Counted from the first letter of the stretch, positions 10,404-21,109 are shown. The stretch is DNA of 56,633 bases from Basidiobolus meristosporus CBS 931.73 (GCA_002104905.1 MCFE01000577.1:1-56633), one strand, 5' to 3'. A program made the numbers and translations. The notes: generated from the letters alone by a model not told the origin.

Positions 10404-11288
10404 TTATTCTTCATAATGCTCCAGACACATTTCTCTCAGTGGATATCTTCTTGTATGAATATACTGTGCATTGATAAGTATCTTAACTATTTTACCTATT
10501 CTGCTGTTTTCACCTATATAAGACTTTCCTCTATATTTATCAGCCAGTATGCCAAATGTCTTCAGATATCCAAATGTATGCTCTACCCTCACTCTGAAAT
10601 GATTAAATATCTCATTGTAGAGCTTCTATTTCCTGCTCAGCACACCATTCCTTGGCTTCCTATATGCTCTAATACATCCTAATCTCTGCCAATCCTCTCC
10701 TATATAAACTAAGTCTGCCATATATTTCTCCCCTCTACTGAGTTCTGGAGGCTTCTCTACCCAGAGTGCTGTGTCATGTCTACTTCCAGCAAATGGCCCA
10801 CTAAACCAGAAGATGTTACCCTCAATGTCAGACAGTGCTTGAAACTTCACACAGTGTGCTTTGAACTTGCAAGAATAAAGGTGCTTCTGCCCTCTCAAAG
10901 CTCTGTTAATCCTGACTGGGAAGGTATCAAAAATACTCCTGTTATGGAAGCTGTTGCTGAACACTCTGGGATATGAAAGTCTACCAGAGCTTCTGAACCT
11001 AGTATTCCAAGCTTGCTCTAAGTCATTCAAACCCTCTGCAAAGTGGTACTGCATTGCTCTTAGCTGGGAATGAAAGCTTCTAGGACTTTTGTGGTCATGG
11101 ATAGTAGGATGAAACCTTGTGAGGCAATAGTACTTGTAATAGCAGAGAAGCTTAACAAAGGAGCTCCTTCAGTAGATTGAGGTAGATGGTCCACAGTACT
11201 ATGTATAGATCTCCTCTAGTGTATCAAGAGGGAATCCAGTAGTAGTGATGGGATTGATGAGAAAGGACCAATCAGATGAGTAAGTCAT
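10404..11288 (-). pseudogene. PIF/Harbinger transposase, copy A (inactive)
   Basis: The start by comparison with copy B is the ATG at 11288 (MTYSSDWSFLINP). The downstream part carries the DDE nuclease blocks of the DDE_Tnp_4 family: ALSDIEGNIFWFSGPFAGSR with the following HDTALW, then ADLVYIGED, then RVEHTFGYLK with the catalytic Glu. The end LREMCLEHYEE is the same as in B and C. Three or more stops break the N-terminal third (near 11150-11220), and a CAG-to-TAG change after VLSRK (about 10624) splits the C-terminal domain. The second gene of the element is divergent to the right, with a spacer of about 330 bp. Confidence 0.88.
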
Positions 11289-11622
11289 ATTAAATTTGGT
11301 AGGTGATCAGGCTGAGGTGAATTGAATTGGTGCTATCAGCTTTATTTATCTCATTTTCCATGCATTATGATTGAATCTCCATCAATTGCCATTTATCCCA
11401 TCATTATGTTGCAAAAATCATCCTCAAACAATGATTTATTATATTTATTGATACTTTACTCACAAGTCTGTAATTAAATAGGAAATCTGCAATTGATGGG
11501 ATCCAAGATGCATCATGCATAAAATATGCAAAACTTAGCAATCAAATTGATTTTCATGTATATTTCATATAAGACCAGGCTGATGCCAATAAACTGCCAT
11601 ATAAGTATCCAAATTTGTCACT

Positions 11623-12020
11623 ATGGTCCCTTTACCAAGTCACAACTCATATTTAGTACAACCCAGACAAAACCCATCCCCCAGCCCACAAGTGTGGTCC
11701 AGACCAGAGAAGTCAATATTGGATCCATTCAAGTTCTTGCCAAATAATTTTAGTATGGCCCAAGTGTCTATGATGGCCTTCATACAGATATTTGGGCACA
11801 ACTCATGAATCTAGCAGAATTAGATACCTCAGAGAGTTGACAAAAGATGGAAGAATCTGAGTAGAAAGCTGTGGCATGAGTTCTACATCAAGATGCCAGC
11901 AGATGTATGTAAGAAGATAATAAGCAAGACAAGTATTGAAATCAAGAATGAGCTGAGAGTGAGGGGATTTGATGAGGAAGCCACATGGGAGCAATTTTGT
12001 GCACAATTTGCACAGCACAG
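11623..12020 (+). pseudogene. Harbinger second gene, copy A, 5' part
   Basis: The plus-strand frame begins MVPLPSHNSYLVQPRQNPSP and includes FLPNNFSMAQVSMM, matching the intact start in copy C (40912 leftward) and in copy B (28454). A frameshift after VSMM and further changes end the frame early. The old solo LTR at 12021 then separates it from the rest (20273-20838). Function unknown; see copy C. Confidence 0.75.
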
Positions 12021-12890
12021 TGTAGTGGGGTCACAATGACACCCATTGACAGATGTGCTCATTCCCATATTTTCTACATGCCTATTTCTCTACTATACTT
12101 GTTTTAGTTTTATCCCAATTGTCTTACCTGATCAGTACTATCTCATATGCTGGTTGACTATCACAACTGCTTACCTTATTGCATAAGTTATCCTTCACTT
12201 TATGTAAGATTACTAGCTGTAAGTGCTTCTATATTAGGCAAGTACCTGGCCCAGTACCCATGACACATGATCAACCCATTTCACCATCCCTACCATTTCC
12301 ATACCATACATGGTATCCCTATGTTATGCAGGTTTCAGAGTACAGATTCCTGATTGGCTAGATGTACTGTGCCTCTTAGAATCTTCTGGCACCTACTTAG
12401 AATACTCTTAGCTCATTCTGATGTCATTAAGATTCCTATTGATAACCAGAACCTTCTGGAACACCATGATTAGTAATCACTTAGCCAGTGAGAAAAGTAT
12501 ATAAGGGAGGCAATCCCTCAACAATAAATCATTGTCCCTTTTATCAATATACCAACTTGTTGATTAGTGTGATCACTGGTACCTGCTGCTAACTGAACTT
12601 CCAACCCCAGACCACAGGACACTCCCAGGAAACCATGCTGACAGCCAACTGACCTTGGATGCACTACTTACAAGGAATACTCAGAGTAGGTATCTTTTAT
12701 TATATTTTATTCTTTCCCAAGTTTGTTCTTGTACAGACAAAGATACTTTTCTGTCTTTGTAACTATTGACCACAGCTGCATTCTCATCAAGTCCCTGTGG
12801 GTGGAGTTTACAGTTGTTTTAACTTTGGAAGCTTTAGTACATTATTATCTCAAGGGACACTGAGCCCAGCACATTCTTTTATTAAGACGC
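12021..12890 (+). mobile_element. Older Ty3-family solo LTR, left part
   Basis: Begins TGTAGTGGGGTCACAATGACACCC and follows the young LTR base for base with many differences, including its own TATATAAGG and AATAAA. It stops at ...TTAAGACGC, where the full-length element inserted. The missing 3' part is at 20068-20272. The rejoined length is about 1071 bp once the 4-bp duplication is removed, against 1072 for the young LTR. No clear target duplication flanks the older LTR itself. Confidence 0.92.
12887..12890. repeat. Target site duplication ACGC (left)
   Basis: ACGC directly before the 5' LTR is repeated as ACGC at 20068-20071, directly after the 3' LTR. Confidence 0.85.
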
Positions 12891-13962
12891 TGTAGTGGGG
12901 TGACAGTGACACCCACTGACAGATGTGCTCATTCCCTTATTTTCTACTTCCCTATATCCCTACTACACTCATTTTAGTTTTATCCCATTTGTCTTACCCA
13001 ATCAGTACTATCCCATAAGCCGGTTGACTATCACACCTGCTTACCTTATTGCATAAGTTACCCCTCACTTTATGTAAGATTACTAGTTACAAGTGCTTCT
13101 ATATTAGGCAAGTACCCGCGCCAGTACCCGTGACACATGATCAACCCGTGTCACCATCCCTACCATTTCCATACCATATATGGTATCCCCATGTTACACA
13201 GGTTTCAGAATACTGATTCCTGATTGGTTGGATGTGCTGTGCCTCTTAGAACCTTCCAGCACCTACTTAGAACATTCTTAGGTCATTCTGATGTCATTAA
13301 GATTTCTATTGAACTCCGGAACCTTCTGGAACACCATGATTAGTAATCACTTAGCCAGTGAAGAAAAGTATATAAGGGAGGCTATCCCTCAACAATAAAT
13401 CATCATCCCTTTTATCAATATACCGACTTGTTGATTAGTGTGATCACTGCTACCTGCTGCTACCTGAACTTCCAACCCTAGACCACAGGACACTCCCAGG
13501 AAACCGTGCTGACAGCCAACTGACCTTGGAGGCACTACTTGTGAGGAATACTCAGAGTAGGTATCTTTTATTATATTTGATTCTTTCCCAAGTTTGTTCT
13601 TGTACAGGCAAAGATACTTTTCTGTCTTTGTAACTATTGACCAAAGCTGCATTCTTATCAAGTCCCTGCTGGTGGAGTTTACAGTTGTTTTGACTTTGGA
13701 AGCTTTAGTACATTGTCATCTCAAAGGACGCTGAACCCAGCACATACTTTTGTTAAGACGCCAACTAAGTTGGGGATTGTAGCTCAATAGTTTTCCCTTG
13801 ACAAGCTTGTGGCTTTATTCCCCTTCACATTAGATTAGAGACAGAACCCAAGTATTCCTAGCAAGCTTTTGCCAGAGGTTATCGCACCCAGTGAACACCC
13901 CACACACAAAACACTTGAGAAGTGTTGGACGTATCTCTCCCTTGGACTTATACACCACCACA
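12891..13962 (+). mobile_element. 5' LTR of the young Ty3 element
   Basis: Starts TGTAGTGGGG and ends CCACCACA, with the usual TG...CA ends. It contains the 16-bp palindrome ATACCATATATGGTAT at 13171-13186, a TATA box and a polyadenylation signal. The antisense 90-residue open frame at 13389-13661 is not considered a gene, as it merely recurs with the LTR. Confidence 0.95.
13369..13375 (+). promoter_or_regulatory. LTR TATA box
   Basis: TATATAA followed by GGGAGG, 18 bases before an AATAAA at 13394-13399. The same pair is present in the 3' LTR (19474-19480 and 19499-19504) and in the old solo LTR. Spacing fits an LTR promoter. The closeness of the AATAAA implies that it either lies in R and is bypassed in the 5' LTR, or is not the functional signal. 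Confidence 0.65.
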
Positions 13963-13966
13963 TATT

Positions 13967-13984
13967 TGGCACCCAACGTGGGGG
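13967..13984 (+). other. Primer binding site of the young Ty3 element
   Basis: TGGCACCCAACGTGGGGG begins four bases after the LTR. TGG pairs with the CCA end of a tRNA, and the downstream bases would pair with an acceptor and T-arm. I cannot assign the tRNA isoacceptor by eye. Confidence 0.75.
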
Positions 13985-14102
13985 GTTCATACAAGCTCCC
14001 TAGGACCCAACAAGATTTACCTGAAGATTTGAGCTGTTATCCACCTATTGAAAAGAGACTACCGATATTACCAAGATTACAACACCAACCTACCTGCCCA
14101 AC

Positions 14103-17100
14103 ATGAACTCTATGCCATTACCACTCTCACATGGAGCCCCACAGTTTGATGGAAAGAATGTGGAAAGCTTCATATTCAAATGGGAGAAGCTCTGCAAGAT
14201 GTGCAGCCTATCTGAACAAGAAATGGCTGAAGACTTCCCCTACTACTGCACCGATGATATTACCACTAAGCTTCTCAGACAAGGAGACATTCTCACTGAC
14301 TGGGCCTTAATGAAGACCTACCTACAGACCAAGTATGGTAGACCCCAGATATACTATGGAATTGAAGACCTCAGGCACTTTGGAAGAACTGGACTTTCCA
14401 AGCTACCACTTGAAGAGTTCATTCAACAGTATGAAGATATGGCCAAGCCACTCCTAGAGTCCCAGGCTATAACTGAGTTTACCATGATACTTTACCTTGC
14501 ACAAGGGCTTCCCCAGGACTTGGCAAGGAAAGTTGACTTATATGCAGCCAAGAATGACAAGTCTGGCATTCCTTGCTTTGCAGAGATCAAACGTGTTCTC
14601 CTAGAGGCAAAGCAAACTTCTACCTTTATGAGACTCCTGACATCTAATCTGCCAGACCAGTCAACCAAGGAGCCAAGGAGTGCTGCTGCTGACAATCAGA
14701 CCTACACTACCGACAGAATTGACCAACTTGCTGAACAGCTACAAAAGCTAGCCCTCAAGATTAATGGCTCAGCTGAGGTTGCTACTGAGGGACAAAGACC
14801 TTTGCCCAGGCACTGCATCTGGTGTGACTCTACTCAGCATGCCAGACGAGAATGCTCAGAGCTTAGCCAGCTACTCAGAGAAGGAGCAGTACAGTTTGAT
14901 GCTGATGGAATGCTTGCTGACAAGGAAGGAAGAAGGATTCCCACTAATTTCCAAAGAGGAGGGATGAGAGCCCTTTTCCAGAAATCTGACTCAGCAACCA
15001 GAAAGATTACTGTTGATGCCCCTATTGGGACTCATAAAGTGAATTCAAGCAGCTCTGACAACAGACAATATGAAGTTGATGCCTTTGCTACCAAAAGACA
15101 CCTCCCTGAAGAACCTGCCAAACCCATCCTTAGAAGACCACAATTTGAAGAACCTGAAGTTGTTATTGACAAGAGGCCTAGTATGCTGCCCACCCAAGAT
15201 CCATTGCCTCACTTTCAGATGACCTCAAAGATAGCAAGCTACTCAAGCCCTCAACTGATTACTGAGAAGCTGCTGAAGCAGAACCTCACTTTGTCAGTTG
15301 GAGAAATCATGAGTGTATCCCCATCTGTTAGGAAGACCTTTGATGAGCAGCTTAGAACAAGACGACAAGCTGTTGAACATATGGACACTCATATAATTCA
15401 GACAAACCATGAAGACCACCAAAAGGATGACAACACTACTGAATATAAGACCTTCTACTCAGTTGCAACTGCTGTGGTGAAAGGGTATATATATGATGAC
15501 CCTGTTGACTGCCATATTGACAGTGGCTCAGAGATTTGTGTTATGCCGCTAGACTTCTGGAAGACACTTAAAAGCAAGGAGCTACTGCCTGTTGATAGAG
15601 ATATTGGATGGAACATGACCGATGCAAACTCAGGATCTAGTCCACTCTATGGTGTAGTACACAAGTTTCCTATTGAGGTACAAGGAATCAAGGTCTGGCT
15701 TCCCCTCTTCATCTGCCAGAAGGCAAACTTTGACCTACTGCTAGGTAGACCATGGGAAACCAGTACTAAGGCTACAACTACCAACTATTCCGATGGGTCA
15801 GTATGGTACACCATACAAGGATCCAATCCAGGACTACAGTCAACCTTCTGTGGTGTAACACCCAACAATAAGAGGACACATACTGCTTGCCAGAAGGCAC
15901 ATCTTGTTATGGAAGAAGATGAAGAGCCTGACAATATACACCCCAACATTTGGAGCTGCTCATTAGGTATACAGGAGCAAACAGCTATGGTTCGAACAAA
16001 ATACAAGACAGTAGAACAGAAGATTAGACCATCACTTACACCTTTGACTGATGGATCCCGACCTGCTGATTACATTAGACCACCAGAAGAAACACCAGAT
16101 GATACACGACTTACACCTGAGAGACTTAAGCAACTTATCATTGGTGATGGAAACCTTACACCAGAGGAGATACTATTATTTAAGGAGACCTTGAAAAGGC
16201 ATGATAAGGTCTTCTCATATAATGACAAGGAGATGGGACTCTTAAAGACATCGGTTGAAAAACCCATCAAGATTCATACAGTGCCCCACACACCCTGGTC
16301 ATTTAAGCCTTACCCACTGCCCAGAGGACTCCAAGCTGATGTGCATGACCTACTTAAGAAGAAGATAGAAGCTGGTATCCTAGAACCTTGCCATGGACCC
16401 TATGCTAACAGATGGTTTGTGACCAAAAAGAAGAATGGAAAGCTCCGATTCATTCAAGACATGCAACCTGCAAATGCTGTCACTATCAGAGATGCTGCTA
16501 TACCTCCATCTATTGATGACTTTGCAGAAAGCTTTAGTGGCCACTCCATCTACTCAACATACGATCTCTACTCAGGATATGACCAGATTCCCCTTGATGA
16601 GACATCAAGAGATATGTTTGCACTACAGACACCATTTGGACTATTAAGGATGACAAGACTCAGCCAAGGGGCTACAAACTCCGTGGCTCAGTTCCAGAGA
16701 TGCATGGTGAATGTGCTATACCAGTTTATACCTGAGAAACTTGCTGTCTTTGTGGATGACATAGGCATCAAAGGATCAAAATTCCGGGACACCACTGAAG
16801 TTATGCCTGGAGTAAGAAAGTTTGTCTATGACCATATTGCAGACAATGATGCCATATTAGGAGCCATTGAAGAAGCTGGACTCACCATCAGTGGTGAGAA
16901 AAGCAGCTTTGGTGTATCAGAGATATCCATTGTTGGACAAAAATGCAACACCTTTGGTCGCTCACCTGGAGACTCCAAGACACAAAAGATATGCAACTGG
17001 CCTACCCCCACAAATCTAACACAAGCTCGTGGCTTTGTGGCAGCTTGTGGGTTCTTTAGGATCTGGATCCCAAGATTTTCTGAGATAGCAGAACCAATCT

Positions 17101-18956
17101 ACCGACTACAGAGAAAGAATACCCCATTTATCTGGGGAGAAGAGCAAGAAGAAGCCATGCAATTACTGAAAGAGGCCTTAGTATCTCCACCAGTTCTAAG
17201 ACCTCTTGACTATCAAAACACTGAATGCCCACCTATTTTGACAGTGGATGCAAGCCCCATAGGAGCTGGAGCACTACTTGGACAAGATGATGAAGATGGC
17301 AACCGCTATGCCTGCAGATATGAGAGCTGCCTATTCTCTCCTAGAGAACAAAGATACTCACAGATTAAGAGAGAACTACTAGGAGTTGTGAAGATGCTGA
17401 GGAAACTGAAGTCACAACTCTACATGACACATTTTATCCTGGAGACAGATGCCAAGCCACTTATAGGAATGATCAACAAGCCTGACCTACCTGATGATGC
17501 CACAAACCGATGGATGGCATGGCTGAAAATGTTTGACTTTGAGGTCAAACATATCCCTGGCAAGACAAATGTTGTGGCTGATGCACTCTCCAGGAAGGGA
17601 CCACAATTATTTGAAGACTTGGACCCTCACTTTGATGATATTATTGATGCAGAGATCCGACAGATTGCCATCAAAGACCAAGAGAGAACTACCTGGAGTC
17701 TGATCAAGGAATATCTAAGGACACTTAAGAAACCTAGTTGGATGGATATTCAGGAGTTTAGAAAACTCAGGAAGAAGGCACACCACTACTATCTTAAAGA
17801 TGATCTTCTCTTTAAGCGAGTGAAGCCTGGACTTATGCCAAGAAGAGTAGTCACCACCCCTCAAGAGCAACTGAACATCATGACAAGTATCCACCAAGGA
17901 GAACCAGGAGGACATAGAGGACGAGAAGCCACATACAATACCACAGCTCAGAGGTACTACTGGGAAAACATGTACTATGATATCCAGCACTTTGTTGAGT
18001 CATGTGTAGCCTGCCAGAAGAGATCCTCCAAGCGTTATGAAGAACCACTGCATCCTACTTACACAATCTGTCTATGGCAAAAGGTTGGTATTGACCTTGT
18101 CCACATGCCAACAGCTGGATCAAAAAAGTACCTGATTGTTGCTAGAGATGACCTTAGTGGATGGGCAGAGGCTCGAGCCTTGCCCAACAACAAGAGCCAT
18201 ACCATATGGAGATTTATACTTGAAGACATCATCTGCAGATTTGGCTGCATCCGACAGTTTGTTGCTGACAGAGGAGAGATGACATCCCAAATGATCCAGG
18301 AGTTGTGCTCAAAGTACAAGATACACATAGCTTTCACAACAGCTTACCACCCTCAAGCCAATGGAATGATAGAGAGAGGACATGGACCATTGGTGAACTC
18401 TCTTGTCAAGGCCTGTGAGAATAACACAACACTGTGGCCACAGCAATTACATCTTGCACTCTGGGCAGATAGAATTACTACCAAGAGAACAACTGGATTA
18501 TCGCCATTCAAGCTACTCTATGGACATGACTGCATACTACCAGTTGAGTTAAACACAGTCACTTGGAACTCATTGAATTGGAGATCCAATATGCAGACTG
18601 AAGACCTCCTTGCAACTCGCATACAGCAACTTGATCACCATGACTTGAATATTAGCAGAGCTGCTGAACAACTTAAGGACACACGACTAAAGAACAAGGT
18701 GCCCTTTGACAAATCACACCCAACAAGGCCAAAACCACTATCACTAGGAGACCCAGTATTACTCTATGATTCTACCTTGGACAAGCAATGGAGTCGGAAG
18801 TTTGACAACAAATGGACTGGCCCCTACCTCATTTCCAAAGTGATTGGAAATGGAAGTTATTACATATCTGAGCTTGACAACACCCAGTTGAGAGCACCAG
18901 TTGCTGGAAATCGACTTAAGTTATTCAAGCATAGGAATTTTGCACATCAAGATTAG
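14103..18956 (+). CDS. Ty3/gypsy Gag-Pol polyprotein, single frame, 1617 residues
   Basis: One open frame from ATG to TAG makes capsid and enzymes without a frameshift or stop between gag and pol. In order: Gag capsid region (about 1-200); zinc knuckle CIWCDSTQHARREC (about 235-248); aspartic protease HIDSGSEICVMP (about 474) with LLLGRPW (about 545); reverse transcriptase from about 735, with STYDLYSGYDQ (about 818) and FVDDIGI (about 882); RNase H from TVDASPIGAGAL (about 1043) through NVVADALSRK (about 1164); integrase HHCC zinc finger (about 1263-1306), core Asp in GIDLVHM (about 1330), Asp in VADRGEM (about 1388) and Glu in NGMIERGH (about 1423); and a C-terminal GPY/F motif WTGPYLI (about 1571). 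The integrase has ADRG where most relatives have DNG or DRGS. No chromodomain is seen after the GPY/F motif. All catalytic residues are present, so it may be active. Confidence 0.97.
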   Translation: MNSMPLPLSHGAPQFDGKNVESFIFKWEKLCKMCSLSEQEMAEDFPYYCTDDITTKLLRQGDILTDWALMKTYLQTKYGRPQIYYGIEDLRHFGRTGLSKLPLEEFIQQYEDMAKPLLESQAITEFTMILYLAQGLPQDLARKVDLYAAKNDKSGIPCFAEIKRVLLEAKQTSTFMRLLTSNLPDQSTKEPRSAAADNQTYTTDRIDQLAEQLQKLALKINGSAEVATEGQRPLPRHCIWCDSTQHARRECSELSQLLREGAVQFDADGMLADKEGRRIPTNFQRGGMRALFQKSDSATRKITVDAPIGTHKVNSSSSDNRQYEVDAFATKRHLPEEPAKPILRRPQFEEPEVVIDKRPSMLPTQDPLPHFQMTSKIASYSSPQLITEKLLKQNLTLSVGEIMSVSPSVRKTFDEQLRTRRQAVEHMDTHIIQTNHEDHQKDDNTTEYKTFYSVATAVVKGYIYDDPVDCHIDSGSEICVMPLDFWKTLKSKELLPVDRDIGWNMTDANSGSSPLYGVVHKFPIEVQGIKVWLPLFICQKANFDLLLGRPWETSTKATTTNYSDGSVWYTIQGSNPGLQSTFCGVTPNNKRTHTACQKAHLVMEEDEEPDNIHPNIWSCSLGIQEQTAMVRTKYKTVEQKIRPSLTPLTDGSRPADYIRPPEETPDDTRLTPERLKQLIIGDGNLTPEEILLFKETLKRHDKVFSYNDKEMGLLKTSVEKPIKIHTVPHTPWSFKPYPLPRGLQADVHDLLKKKIEAGILEPCHGPYANRWFVTKKKNGKLRFIQDMQPANAVTIRDAAIPPSIDDFAESFSGHSIYSTYDLYSGYDQIPLDETSRDMFALQTPFGLLRMTRLSQGATNSVAQFQRCMVNVLYQFIPEKLAVFVDDIGIKGSKFRDTTEVMPGVRKFVYDHIADNDAILGAIEEAGLTISGEKSSFGVSEISIVGQKCNTFGRSPGDSKTQKICNWPTPTNLTQARGFVAACGFFRIWIPRFSEIAEPIYRLQRKNTPFIWGEEQEEAMQLLKEALVSPPVLRPLDYQNTECPPILTVDASPIGAGALLGQDDEDGNRYACRYESCLFSPREQRYSQIKRELLGVVKMLRKLKSQLYMTHFILETDAKPLIGMINKPDLPDDATNRWMAWLKMFDFEVKHIPGKTNVVADALSRKGPQLFEDLDPHFDDIIDAEIRQIAIKDQERTTWSLIKEYLRTLKKPSWMDIQEFRKLRKKAHHYYLKDDLLFKRVKPGLMPRRVVTTPQEQLNIMTSIHQGEPGGHRGREATYNTTAQRYYWENMYYDIQHFVESCVACQKRSSKRYEEPLHPTYTICLWQKVGIDLVHMPTAGSKKYLIVARDDLSGWAEARALPNNKSHTIWRFILEDIICRFGCIRQFVADRGEMTSQMIQELCSKYKIHIAFTTAYHPQANGMIERGHGPLVNSLVKACENNTTLWPQQLHLALWADRITTKRTTGLSPFKLLYGHDCILPVELNTVTWNSLNWRSNMQTEDLLATRIQQLDHHDLNISRAAEQLKDTRLKNKVPFDKSHPTRPKPLSLGDPVLLYDSTLDKQWSRKFDNKWTGPYLISKVIGNGSYYISELDNTQLRAPVAGNRLKLFKHRNFAHQD

Positions 18957-18981
18957 TTTGCTTTGACCCAAGTTCAAAGCT

Positions 18982-18995
18982 GAGAGGGGGGTGGA
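18982..18995 (+). other. Polypurine tract
   Basis: GAGAGGGGGGTGGA, interrupted by one T, ends exactly at the 3' LTR and would prime plus-strand DNA synthesis. Confidence 0.85.
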
Positions 18996-20067
18996 TGTAG
19001 TGGGGTGACAGTGACACCCACTGACAGATGTGCTCATTCCCTTATTTTCTACTTCCCTATATCCCTACTACACTCATTTTAGTTTTATCCCATTTGTCTT
19101 ACCCAATCAGTACTATCCCATAAGCCGGTTGACTATCACACCTGCTTACCTTATTGCATAAGTTACCCCTCACTTTATGTAAGATTACTAGTTACAAGTG
19201 CTTCTATATTAGGCAAGTACCCGCGCCAGTACCCGTGACACATGATCAACCCGTGTCACCATCCCTACCATTTCCATACCATATATGGTATCCCCATGTT
19301 ACACAGGTTTCAGAATACTGATTCCTGATTGGTTGGATGTGCTGTGCCTCTTAGAACCTTCCGGCACCTACTTAGAACATTCTTAGGTCATTCTGATGTC
19401 ATTAAGATTTCTATTGAACTCCGGAACCTTCTGGAACACCATGATTAGTAATCACTTAGCCAGTGAAGAAAAGTATATAAGGGAGGCTATCCCTCAACAA
19501 TAAATCATCATCCCTTTTATCAATATACCGACTTGTTGATTAGTGTGATCACTGCTACCTGCTGCTACCTGAACTTCCAACCCTAGACCACAGGACACTC
19601 CCAGGAAACCGCGCTGACAGCCAACTGACCTTGGAGGCACTACTTGTGAGGAATACTCAGAGTAGGTATCTTTTATTATATTTGATTCTTTCCCAAGTTT
19701 GTTCTTGTACAGGCAAAGATACTTTTCTGTCTTTGTAACTATTGACCAAAGCTGCATTCTTATCAAGTCCCTGCTGGTGGAGTTTACAGTTGTTTTGACT
19801 TTGGAAGCTTTAGTACATTGTCATCTCAAAGGACGCTGAACCCAGCACATACTTTTGTTAAGACGCCAACTAAGTTGGGGATTGTAGCTCAATAGTTTTC
19901 CCTTGACAAGCTTGTGGCTTTATTCCCCTTCACATTAGATTAGAGACAGAACCCAAGTATTCCTAGCAAGCTTTTGCCAGAGGTTATCGCACCCAGTGAA
20001 CACCCCACACACAAAACACTTGAGAAGTGTTGGACGTATCTCTCCCTTGGACTTATACACCACCACA
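18996..20067 (+). mobile_element. 3' LTR of the young Ty3 element
   Basis: 1072 bp, the same length as the 5' LTR, with two differences seen. TATA box at 19474, AATAAA at 19499 and palindrome at 19276-19291. Confidence 0.95.
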
Positions 20068-20272
20068 ACGCCAACTAAGTTGGGGATTGTAGCTCAATAG
20101 TTTTCCCTTGACAAGCTTGTGGCTTTATTACCCATCACATTAGATTAGAGACAGAACCCAAGTATTCCTAGCAAGCTTTTGCCAGAGGTTATTGCACCCA
20201 GTGAACACCCCACACACAAAACACTTGAGATGTGTTGGACACATCTCTCCCTTGGACTTATACACCACCACA
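20068..20272 (+). mobile_element. Older Ty3-family solo LTR, right part
   Basis: Repeats 19863-20067 with about a dozen changes and ends at the same CCACCACA terminus. It completes the LTR begun at 12021-12890. It opens with the right-hand copy of the ACGC target duplication. Confidence 0.92.
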
Positions 20273-20838
20273 ATGGGCTGGACATGTCTGTTAGTGCTTC
20301 AACTTTGGGAACTAAAGAGATTTGAATACGTTTTGCCTCAAATGACTAATGAGTGCATGATATATTAGTAGAGCTAAGTGGCTTCCAAGAGCAATATACA
20401 CAGGACTCATCCAGGCAACAGCTCCAAAGTATCAGACAGAGGGTCAGTGAATACCTTGAGGAATCAGATGGTGAGCTTCAAGAGGAAGAATATAGACCAC
20501 AAGCAACAGCATCTAGATTGCTCCAGCATGTCTTGCTGGATTCCTTATAATCCCTTGCAACTTCAGTTTGCTGGCACACATCAGTCTAAACTACACCAAC
20601 ACCCTTCACAAAAGCGGCCCACATCAAGTCAATGCATGTAGAGTTAATGTGCTTGTTTCTGAGCCAACCACCAGAACTTGCCAAACTGCTCATTTAGACA
20701 CAAGTCCATTGGAGCAGGCCAAGTTGCATCACTTAGCGGCATCACATTGAACTCAGCCAAGGGCCATGCCAGCTCATCCATTTATGCCTGCACATGCCAT
20801 TACACCTCACCATCAGCAAGGTTGCTGCAGGTGTTACT
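20273..20838 (+). pseudogene. Harbinger second gene, copy A, 3' part, and right end of element A
   Basis: Resumes at ATGGGCTGGACATG, the sequence expected after the interrupted CAATTTGCACAG. It follows copy B (28850 onward, then 29960 onward) through LSGFQEQYTQDSSRQQLQSI and the TCQTAHLDTSPLE block. Frame is lost repeatedly. The match ends near 20838, so the right terminus of element A and the rest of the broken CMC transposase are missing here. Many CpG sites of copy B are TpG or CpA here. Confidence 0.8.
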
Positions 20839-21109
20839 ATATGTAGTTGTCTGGCAGCATCAGACCATAGATTCTTCTGTTATATGGGTTATAAAGAATA
20901 CCCATGATAGTAGTGAGTAAGCAGATAAAGAGATATAATTCTATATTGGAACATATAAATGTTATATAGGGCAATAGAAAATGAAATATCATTCAGTAAG
21001 CTGATATGGTGGCATTCTAGATACTAGCTGTAGGCTGTTATACTTCCATGATCTTGCCAACCAAGCCCCACATGAAGGCTGACAAAGCATCATCAAGTTT
21101 TCCCTATTT
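20839..21109. other. No feature recognised
   Basis: AT-rich sequence with no protein match by eye and no match to the repeat families in the window. The break with Harbinger A near 20838 may be a deletion junction. Confidence 0.35.

Larger units (their letters stand above)
10221..12020 (-). mobile_element. PIF/Harbinger element A, left part
   Basis: Starts AGAATTTTTCTGTTGTATAGTGCC, a worn form of the end AGACTTGTTCCATTGGATAGTGCC found at elements B and C, and follows AAT (reverse complement ATT, the duplication made by B and C). It runs through the transposase remnant and a spacer into the start of the second gene, where an old LTR interrupts it at 12021. The element resumes at 20273. It sits inside the N-terminus of the CMC transposase. 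Confidence 0.85.
12891..20067 (+). mobile_element. Full-length young Ty3/gypsy retrotransposon (7177 bp)
   Basis: Two 1072-bp LTRs (12891-13962, 18996-20067) of equal length flank a primer binding site, one uninterrupted gag-pol frame and a polypurine tract, with a 4-bp ACGC duplication outside. Reading the two LTRs side by side I found only two differences (13258 A versus 19363 G; 13508 T versus 19613 C), so insertion is recent. It lies inside an older LTR of its own family, which lies in Harbinger element A, which lies in a CMC transposase. This is the only element in the window that looks capable of making a whole protein. Confidence 0.96.

Noticed and set aside
12011-12020. CACAGCACAG before the older solo LTR as a target duplication
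   Set aside because: The right flank (ATGGGCTGG) has no matching copy, and comparison with Harbinger B and C does not settle the original site.
13755-13800. tRNA-like text GGGGATTGTAGCTCAATAG inside the LTR (again at 19860 and 20075)
   Set aside because: It looks like a tRNA D-arm/A-box start, but I could not fold an anticodon arm, a T arm or a matching acceptor 3' strand downstream.
14492-18337. Several 60-92 residue frames on both strands inside gag-pol
   Set aside because: They overlap the 1617-codon frame, have no motifs and are expected by chance.
13389-19766. Identical 90-residue antisense open frame in both LTRs (13389-13661, 19494-19766)
   Set aside because: It recurs because the LTRs are copies. 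It crosses the TATA/AATAAA promoter region and has no recognisable content.
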